The position numbers and the translations under genes are program-made. A stretch of 64,000 nt of DNA from Pyronema omphalodes (taxonomy: Eukaryota; Ascomycota; Pezizomycetes; Pezizales; Pyronemataceae), in contig JAJJXM010000010.1 in the NCBI GenBank assembly GCA_024516155.1, forward strand, positions 682,001 through 746,000, in the 5' to 3' direction. The notes beneath the pieces were generated by a model. The model saw only the letters and a list, made by a program, of their open reading frames with translations. It searched no databases and was not told the origin of the DNA. Positions 56,799 through 64,000 of this stretch are shown here, piece after piece (positions within the stretch are counted from its first letter, which is position 1; each line of letters starts with the position of its first letter).

Positions 56799-57928
56799 CT
56801 AATCAAGATCGGCAATAGGCAATCCATTAAAGATCTGGGCTGTGCTTCCAAGGGCTTTAAGAGCTTCTTCGGCGTTCTTGTTCTTAAGAGCAATAGCTTC
56901 CTCAGCGCTGACAAGGACGAAGTCATAGTTAATCTCCCAGTCATCAGCCTTGACGCCGTATTTCTTAGCCACTTCCTCATCTCCGACTTTCTTAACGTCG
57001 ATGACAAGGGAAGATTTGACACCGAAGACAGCGTCGGAGGTCTCGTAGGGATCGCCACGGATGTACAATGAGCTATATTTTTCCCAGCAATTGTTAGCGA
57101 TATGGAGGGGTGTATATAATACGGGATGAGATAAGCTGTTAGACTCACGTAACAAGGGTGTCGTATCCTTCAGCAATAATCATAAAGTGCATATGAGAAG
57201 GTCTGTAAGGGTGTCTGTGCAATTTTTCGAGCATTTTTCCGACAGGGCCATCGTGAGGGATGGGGTAAGGAACGGGCTTGACGGCCTTGAACCAGAAATC
57301 TCCATTCTCATCGGTCTTCAAGATACCACGGCAGTCGGGGTATTGACGGTCCTTGTATTGAGTGTCGTAGTGTCCGGTCTCATCGGTCTCCCAGATATCG
57401 ACTGAGGCTCCGACAATGGGCTTTCCGGAGGTGTCTTTCAAGGTACAGCGGACTAAACACATCTCTCCCTTTCCATCGGTGCAGATAGAGTCACCGTGTG
57501 CGAACTCATGGGCGTCTTCGGTGTGGAAGGGTCCCAAGACGGTTCCCTCGGTGGCACCCTCGGGCTTGGGGTGGTTAATGTTCTCGACGAGGGTGGAAAT
57601 TCCAAGGGTGTCGGAAAGTAGGATGAACTCCTGTAGGTGGTGGCGTTAGTTTTCTATGCCTTTGGATGTTGTGATACCATATGCGACGTACCTGACGGGT
57701 GTCGGAGCAAATCTGTCCAACCTGGGTCAGGAACTGAATTCCGGTCATCCATTCCTCGGTGGTCAATCGGGTCTCGCGAGTAAAGTCGTGAAGGTGTGTA
57801 ACGAGACGCTCGAGGACGTACTGCATACGCTTGTCGGGACCCTGGGAGTTAATGATGATGGTGTTGGGAGTGATGTTATCGGGAGTGAGATCCTTCATGG
57901 GAGGAATGACGACTTTGGAGGGATCCAT
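56799..57928 (-). CDS. Intradiol ring-cleavage dioxygenase (catechol/hydroxyquinol type)
   Basis: Non-haem Fe(III) enzyme that opens catechol or hydroxyquinol between the two hydroxyl groups, giving cis,cis-muconate or maleylacetate for the 3-oxoadipate route. Exons: 57928-57692, 57630-57149, 57072-56799; 330 aa. The N-terminal helical linker (residues about 25-105) is followed by the catalytic beta-sandwich. Iron ligands are visible: Tyr in ETDETGHYDTQY, Tyr in KPVPYPIPHDGPVG, and two His in KLHRHPYRPSHMHFM. GPFHTEDAHEF and DSSGKP-like LKDTSGKPIVGASVDIW are further family marks. No signal peptide, so it is cytosolic. It is divergent to an FAD aromatic hydroxylase 1.4 kb away. Catechol and hydroxyquinol preference cannot be separated by eye. 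Confidence 0.93.
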
Positions 57929-59333
57929 TGTAGCGAGTATCTGGTTGAGGCGATTAAGTGGGGAGGAAATCTTGACGGTTTTCTGGAGGTGTTTGGTTTA
58001 AAGATGGAGTTGTCTGGGAGCTTTGGAGTTCACTCTGAAGCGGATAACAAAGTCTTTTATGGATGGCCGGCCGGATATCTGGAACTGAAAGAGTTCCTAT
58101 GCCGGATATAGAGGATATACGTAGCTTTCTCGACGCGCTCATGATCAATGGAATTTCAATTCGGGGTTATTTTGTCAAAGTTTCCGTGATGGCGGGGAGG
58201 TCAATCTGCGGGGTAGCGGGCAGCGAACGACTGTGAGCTTCCGTAACTGGACGGGCGTCTTACAGACCACGGGTAATGTGCGGAAGTAGCGGGCGGGAAC
58301 GCGTATGATTGGTGGAATAACAGATCTCCACTGCCTGGCTAATGCACTTGCTAGGAACACGCTGCTCGCGAGGACAGATGCAGGGATTCTTAGCTCAGGT
58401 ACTTTGAGCTCTGTCGAATACCAAACATCTGGTTGGCCGTCGGTATTAACTTCAAGGGTAGGCTGCCACGCGGATGTATCTCCATCTCGTGAAAAATATA
58501 TCCGTCAACTTCACACCAGGCTTAAACATATGTAGCCCTTGCATTTTAGCGAAATGTCTTATTGAAGCACACGCATGATCACCCTGTCGCAAACCCTAAT
58601 AGGGCTTGGGCAGACAATAACGACAAATGAAGCATCAAGACACACGGGAATGTAGAAAAGGTGTATATCCGTCCACGACTCTTTTCCGCAGATACCGGTT
58701 GATTCGTATCGATAATAGGGATTTACCCCGAACTGTGGAACACGATGGCGTGGCTATCCGTATTTCTGGTCCGAGAGGTCGGAACGTGGTTCAATTTTGT
58801 GTTTCACAGCTCATAGCCCGCTGTAATGAAACCCGTGTAAGCTGTCTGTAAGACAATGTCGACGCAAATCTGAGAGGCTGGATTGAGTTCTGGCCATATT
58901 TTTTATTGGACATTTTCCCTACTTTTGTTTGGCAGCACTAGCACTGGTTGCGGGCAATTTTCTAAAATCTGTGGTCAGAATTTCCTATCGTATTATTATG
59001 AGTACCATCGTATTGAACTTCTAAGACTTCTAAGCGCTTCAGGTAGAATGTACACAAATCTACACAAATTGATCTGTGCCACCTGGAGTGTGGAGTGTTG
59101 CTCAATCGCACACAAGTGAATTTCACAGAAATGCCTTTGGAATGTGCAGTGCAGTCTTTCAGCTCATCCAGTCCAGCAAAAACCGGCAACTGTTTATTTA
59201 TTTACCGTGTTAACCCTACACTGATTTAGATCCAAATACAAACTCTCCACCTCCATCTTGAGCTCCACTTGCATCCATACTTTTTTTTTGGCCGCATCCT
59301 CCATCTTCCTCCATTTTGTGCCTATATCCGAAT
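57929..59333. other. Divergent intergenic region of the aromatic-catabolism pair
   Basis: 1.4 kb between the dioxygenase and hydroxylase starts. No gene supported; a short minus-strand frame at 58175-58360 has an Arg-rich start but no family sequence. It likely holds both promoters. No zinc-cluster regulator gene is present. Confidence 0.6.
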
Positions 59334-60773
59334 ATGCCTTCTCCGGTCTCTCTTGACATCATCATAGTCGGAGCTGGACTGGGTGGTCTAGCAACTGCCA
59401 TTTCCTGTTCCCTCTCCGGACATAAAGTCCGACTCCTGGAGCAAACTCGGACTCTCGGTGAAGTAATTATCCTATTTCTATTATTCTATTTTATTATCTG
59501 ATTTTCATTTTCATTTTCATTCATACTAATCATTAAACTAAAATAGGTTGGAGCAGGAATCCAAGTCCCCCCGAACGCAAGTCGAATTTTGAAAAGATGG
59601 GGCCTAATGCCCCAATTCCAAAAAGTCTCCGTTTCACCTGAATCCTTGAGACTTCGGCGCTATTCCGACGGAAAGGTATTAAGCGAACAACGCTTTATAC
59701 CTGATGCCGAATCAGACTATGGAGCACCATACTGCAATGTTCACCGAGCGGACTACCATTCCCTCTTAGTTTCCAAAGCCCGTGAACTTGGCGTCGAGAT
59801 AATCCTAGATGCAAGAGTCCAAGAAGTCGACTTTTCAACACCTTCAGTAACTTTATCCAACGGCGGTTATAAACTGGTTGCAGATCTCGTAATCGGAGCA
59901 GACGGTCTCAGAAGCCATCTTCGATCACTCTTGTTGGGGAGAAAAGAATCACCTTACTTAACAGGTGACCTAGCATATCGTGTTTTGATCTCCGCTGAAA
60001 AGATGAGACAAGACCCAGACCTGGTTGATCTTGCAACAAGACCTATGTTCAATATCTGGATGGGGCCCAATATGCACGCCGTCTGCTACCTTTTAAAGGG
60101 CGGAACGGTTTATAACATTGTGTTACTCTGTCCTGATAACTTACCCACCGACGTCAATATTGCACCGGCGAAGAATGGCGAGGTTGAAGAATTGTTCAGA
60201 GCTTGGGATCCACGGCTTCACAAACTATTCAAGTTGGCCCATGGAATCCAGAAATGGCGGCTGGAAAACAGTAGGGAAATTGAAACTTGGGTACATCAGG
60301 AGGGGAAGTTCGCCTTGTTGGGTGACGCTTGTCACTCGACCCTACCTTATCTTGCACAAGGAGCAGCTATGGCGGTCGAAGACGGCGCCTTACTGGGAGA
60401 GCTATTAGGGAAGATACAAACGAAGGAGCAATTACCGGATGTCCTGAAGATTTACGAATACCTAAGGAAGCCAAGAGCAGAGCATGTGGTCAAATCAAGC
60501 ACAAATCAAAGAGATGTATTTCATTTACTCGACGGGGAGGAGCAAAGGAAAAGAGATAAGATAATGTTGGCGGATGTTGTAACGCCTGGCTTTCCGAACA
60601 AGTGGAGGGACCATGGATTTAGGGATTGGTTATTTGGGTATGATACAGCGAAGGAGGTAGAGAAAGGGTGGGCGAGATATCTCAAGGAAGGTAGATTCTG
60701 GGACAGTTGGACGCTCAATAGCAAGGGACCACAGGCGGCGAGGATTAGGGGGGAATTCCGGGCTTCTCTTTAA
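59334..60773 (+). CDS. FAD-dependent aromatic monooxygenase (salicylate hydroxylase-like)
   Basis: Class A flavoprotein monooxygenase that hydroxylates an aromatic acid or phenol with NAD(P)H and O2. Exons 59334-59462 and 59547-60773; 451 aa. The start ATG gives MPSPVSLDIIIVGAGLGGLA, an N-terminal FAD-binding GxGxxG. The splice join gives TLGE/VGAGIQVPPNASRILKRWG, typical of salicylate hydroxylase-like enzymes. The motif LVIGADGLRSHLRSLL (DG motif) and the second FAD motif FALLGDACHSTLPYLAQGA, followed by AMAVEDGALLGELL, are clear. No membrane segment or signal peptide. The neighbouring ring-cleavage dioxygenase suggests that its product is a catechol or hydroxyquinol; that is inference. Confidence 0.93.
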
Positions 60774-60904
60774 TTTTCCTTTCTACATACATAAAATTTT
60801 CTTATGATTTCATTATGATTTCTTGTCATTTATGGTACTTCTTAATCTTTTTGATTTATTAGGGCGTGCGGTAGGTTTTTTGTTTTTCGACCCAATATTT
60901 TTTC

Positions 60905-60926
60905 GGGGGGGGGGGGGGGGGGGGGG
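60905..60926 (+). repeat. G22 homopolymer
   Basis: Twenty-two consecutive G, about 130 bp after the hydroxylase stop codon. Confidence 0.95.
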
Positions 60927-61554
60927 CGCTATGCATGCATCGTTGCTTTTTTTTCTCAGCATATATATTCCAATACAACAGTGTTGTATTATGCAAAGAT
61001 TTCCATTCCATAGAAAACATTCACTCGTGTATAAAACTTTCCTCCACATCACATTTTCCGCAGATACCGTGAAACATTAAATTCCCTCCCATTCACCAGG
61101 TACACAAACCTTATTCCACGTACATGTATCCATCCGCCGTCCAAAATCCCACCAAGTTAAGTTTTCGGTACCTATAAAACCCACCTCTATAGTAAAATCA
61201 CTCTCTATCTACTCATCCTTTATCCCAAGATTCCAACACCCCACGTTTTCCCTGGCCCCTAACATACATATACCGACATATACAGCATGACATGACAAGC
61301 CCAAGTGTCTCCAACATAACATAACACAACACGTCATAACCTTGATACACCAGGTTGTGTATATATACGTTTAAAAAATGAAATCAAGTCCATATAGAGG
61401 CCTATAATACAGCTTCTATAAGTTCTATAAGTTCTATATAAAAACGCAATGCATCTGTAGTTGGATTTCCTCCCAATAACCCACATTCCAATGATGTCAA
61501 GGATTATGACAACATTCCTTTGTGATTTGTAAATAAAATATTGATACGGTGCGA

Positions 61555-61579
61555 GGTATAGGTATAGGTATAGGTATAG
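61555..61579 (+). repeat. GGTATA hexanucleotide microsatellite
   Basis: Four perfect GGTATA units plus one base. Confidence 0.9.
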
Positions 61580-61679
61580 ATGTCGATTCGATGCGTTATG
61601 CGTTGTAACCTATCGATTGTAGCCGATGCTTAGAGAGCGGTGGTGTGATGTCATGGGATTACTTAGATCGCTGGCTTGT

Positions 61680-61745
61680 TATGGTGATGGTGATGATGGT
61701 GATGACGATGACGATGATGATGATGATGATGATGATGGTGATGGA
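61680..61745 (+). repeat. GAT/GGT trinucleotide array
   Basis: About 66 bp of ATG-phase trinucleotides (GATGGT, GATGAC and GATGAT mixtures), followed by GGATGTAT copies to about 61773. Confidence 0.9.
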
Positions 61746-61796
61746 TGTATAGATGTATGGATGTATGAATGTATAATTAAGTTTTAGCCTCATATT

Positions 61797-61814
61797 TATA
61801 TATATATATATATA
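61797..61814 (+). repeat. TA dinucleotide microsatellite
   Basis: Nine TA units. Confidence 0.9.
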
Positions 61815-62321
61815 CGAACATACGGCACCGAGGAGCTGTGTAGATGATATTGAGTGGGTTATAGATTAATTATAGATATTGGTACATAACTAGCGGAGGT
61901 AGTGGTGAGGGAAGGGATACAGCAAACTTGAAACACCAAGCACTGGACAGCAGCAGTCTAGCAGTTTGATAACGTGTTACTAACGTGTTACTATATAGAA
62001 GATACGGTAATTGAAATACATTTGAACGGTGTTTATTAATATGATTTGAAGGTTGTATGACGAATCCATAATGCTTTCGGAATTCGGATTCTGTAGGATG
62101 CTGGGGTGGCTTGAAGTAGCTTGAGGAATTGCTTTTTTTTTCACGGGGGATACTGGATTGTAAGGGTGTTGTATATATGTGGGTATTTTTGTATATAGTG
62201 GGTGGTATGTAGTAGATACGGGCTATGGATGAACGATGAACGATGGACGGACTATAGACTACGGACTCGATATTGGACTAGCTATTGAAGTTTGATTACT
62301 GATTACTCTAGGTATGAGTCG

Positions 62322-62347
62322 TTTTTTTTTTTTTTTTTTTTTTTTTT
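62322..62347 (+). repeat. T26 homopolymer
   Basis: Twenty-six consecutive T in gene-free DNA. Confidence 0.95.
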
Positions 62348-62472
62348 GTTTGTAATCTCAAACTAGTTCAGGCCAGCCATGTCAGGCAATGTCATGGAAT
62401 ATAAATCGCAATTTGTATCTAACATCATCCCGTACTCATAGTTCGGAACCGGACTGGTCAATAATATCATTA

Positions 62473-62531
62473 TCCCGCCATCCCGCCATCCCGCCATCCC
62501 ATAGTCCCGTAATGCCGTAATCCCGTAATCT
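62473..62531 (+). repeat. TCCCGCCA octanucleotide repeat with decayed flank
   Basis: Three perfect TCCCGCCA units, then diverged TCCCGTAA and TGCCGTAA copies. Confidence 0.85.
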
Positions 62532-63280
62532 TGAACGGTCTTTAGGCTTCGAGCCTTGGGAAATTTTTGATGATGATTGCTCGTATGGCTCAATTTCCAT
62601 TGTCAGATACTTCGGATAAGTTACTATAATTCATATCAACTTACAAGCCGGGTTGATGTTCGTTGTTATGACTCGGTGTTGTGGTTTTGATGTAAGCAAG
62701 GTTAGATATGAGGCTGTGTCTATGTCTAGTTATACTGCTCTATGTACATTATATATACATACTGGCTTATAATTGTAAGACCCAGGAACAAGAGGGTAAA
62801 GAGGGCGAGTACATAAATGAATCTATTTTCTAAGGCCGAGGATGATTTGAAGACGGGGGCAGTTAATAATTTCACGTATAGCCTTCCACTAAATTTAGTT
62901 TCCAGCCGTATTGAACACGAATGTATGTTGTACGGGTATGGTGCCCATAGACGGGGCGATAGGTTAGAAGTTAGCGATGTGTAAGCGAGCTACGAGTGTG
63001 TTACACGGAAAATGTACATGGTAGTACATGTCAATTCTCGCTTAAATAATGACCTACTATATTTATGGGTGTCGCGAGCCAGTAACTAAATATGAGGCGA
63101 GAGTATACTTGTTATGCAGACTAATCGTTCCCAGGTCCAGTGATTCCTATTTCCAATAATTCCATGTACTCGGTAGGGTATCATGTTATTTTCATTAACT
63201 AAACTAATGGCAACATCACATCATTCATCATTCATCATTCCTTCTAATATTTACCCCTCATCCCTATCCCCATCCCGCAT

Positions 63281-63927
63281 CTACTTCCCCACCGCCCACT
63301 TCTCCACCTCCTCCTTCGTCGTTCCCTCCAATGCTCTCAACCCCGTCGCCTCCGGGACCACTCTCGGCACACCCTCTTTACTCAATTCCCCCTTCCCATA
63401 AGCTTTCACAGCTTCCATCCATCTATTTACACAAAGACACCATTTACAACCTCCCTTTAAGCCAATGGATGTTAAATCATTTCCTCTATCCTTTGAGAAC
63501 TTCAGGAATTCGTCGGTTACTATTGCTGCTATGCTGTGGTTTCCTCGGTCTGACGGGGGTGCGTGGCAGTAGCCATCTCGTGCGAAACCGGTGGTTGGGT
63601 TGAGGGAGTGGAGAGTTAGAGGGGTGTGGTTGATGTTTAGACGCTATGGGGGGTGTGGGTTAGCTGGTGTAGATGTAGATGTAGATGTGGGTGTAGGTAT
63701 AGGTGGAGGTATAGGCATAGGGATAGAAAGGACGGGCTTTAGATCTCAAATTCGCAATAAGGGATTGACGAATTGACGAACTAATGAATGGATGACAACA
63801 GGACCAATAGAGAAGAAAAGAAGCTTACCTCAGGTAAATTTGTCATAGTAGCCAACGGTTTCTTCGATACGGTAGTATAAGGGGTCAAGAAACGAAAAAA
63901 AGGTCGAAACATCGTTTTAGATGACAT
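63281..63927 (-). CDS. DUF2237 family small conserved protein
   Basis: Function unknown. The family is widespread in bacteria and found in fungi. Exons 63927-63829 and 63643-63281; 153 aa. Exon 1 (MSSKTMFRPFFRFLTPYTTV, then SKKPLATMTNLPE) resembles a mitochondrial presequence; a shorter form could start at the internal Met of MTNLPE. Exon 2 carries the family marks: RLNINHTPLTLHSLNPTTGF, ARDGYCHAPPSDRGNHSIA, FLKFSKDRGNDLTS and CKWCLCVNRWMEA (the WCLCxxRW signature). The C-terminus is acidic/basic (ALEGTTKEEVEKWAVGK). The start Met sits on a separate exon, so exon 2 alone shows no long ATG-initiated frame. The intron is long (185 nt) and contains a GTAGAT repeat. Upstream exons beyond 63969 cannot be excluded. 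Confidence 0.85.
63669..63724 (+). repeat. GTAGAT/GGTATAG repeat in DUF2237 intron
   Basis: Three perfect GTAGAT units, then diverged GTGGGTGTAGGTATAG-like copies, within the intron 63644-63828. On the transcribed strand this forms a pyrimidine-rich stretch just before the CTAAC branch sequence and the acceptor. Confidence 0.8.
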
Positions 63928-64000
63928 CTTGAATGATATCTTGTCTTTCGGAAGGTTCCAAACTTCCAAAATTAAGCGTTTTCTTGTTTTCTGGTTCCTT

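Larger units (their letters stand above)
60774..63280. other. Gene-free, microsatellite-rich region
   Basis: 2.5 kb between the hydroxylase and the DUF2237 gene, which converge on it. It contains a G22 tract, GGTATA, GATGAT/GGTGAT and TA arrays, CCCGCCAT copies and a T26 tract (entered separately). No coding sequence seen on either strand. Confidence 0.7.

Noticed and set aside
58175..58360. Arg-rich minus-strand frame resembling a mitochondrial presequence
   Set aside because: No downstream exon with family sequence could be joined to it, so it is probably chance.
61555..61579. Possible telomeric repeat (GGTATA)
   Set aside because: The unit differs from TTAGGG, there are only four copies, and coding genes continue beyond it, so it is an internal microsatellite.

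Overview
The window is nuclear DNA of a filamentous ascomycete (Pezizomycotina). The evidence is genes split by many introns of about 48-60 nt with GT...CTAAC/CTGAC...AG signals, plus typically fungal products: a GPI-anchored CFEM protein, a GH55 glucanase, a Dsc E3 ligase subunit, sugar porters and Gpi13. Frequent GGA glycine codons in the highly expressed genes would fit Orbiliomycetes or a neighbouring class, but I cannot fix the class from sequence alone. I reconstructed 23 protein genes by hand (22 complete, one running off the left edge) and one tRNA gene. All exon joins keep frame, and most restore family motifs.

Layout. 1-1399 (minus): 5' half of a secreted GH55 beta-1,3-glucanase. 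1400-7235: gene-poor DNA, ended by an intron-containing tRNA-Gly(GCC). 7746-18755: housekeeping block: RPS18 (plus), then SDA1, coatomer beta (SEC26) and cytosolic prolyl-tRNA synthetase (all minus). 19739-28539 (plus): accessory-looking stretch with an uncharacterised fungal multi-pass membrane protein, a CFEM/GPI surface protein and an SRA-YDG (modified-cytosine reader) protein with a Glu/Pro-rich tail. 29026-37046 (minus): dihydrolipoamide dehydrogenase, ketopantoate hydroxymethyltransferase, GPI13. 37697-42133 (plus): sterol O-acyltransferase and Rab escort protein. 42507-44555 (minus): MFS sugar porter. 45083-53704: mitochondrial uL1m (minus), histidine acid phosphatase (plus), Dsc3-like protein (plus), ATP synthase OSCP (minus), NAD+ synthetase (minus). 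54068-55266: DIM1 (plus). 56799-60773: divergent pair of an intradiol ring-cleavage dioxygenase and an FAD aromatic hydroxylase, probably a two-gene aromatic-catabolism unit. 60774-63280: microsatellite-rich DNA without genes. 63281-63927 (minus): a small DUF2237 gene.

Functional links are mostly general housekeeping: ribosome biogenesis (RPS18, SDA1, DIM1), mitochondrial function (LPD1, OSCP, uL1m), secretory pathway and GPI anchoring (SEC26, GPI13, MRS6, DSC3; the CFEM protein is a predicted GPI client), and cofactor synthesis (pantothenate, NAD). The clearest local gene partnership is the dioxygenase/monooxygenase pair.

I found no obvious new multi-gene system. The items most worth a second look are the SRA-domain protein, the CFEM protein lacking one canonical cysteine, the triplicated motif in the GPI13/ARE2 intergenic region, the recurrent long G/C homopolymers (one inside a coding-gene intron with a weak 5' splice site), and several extreme microexons, including a start codon split by an intron.
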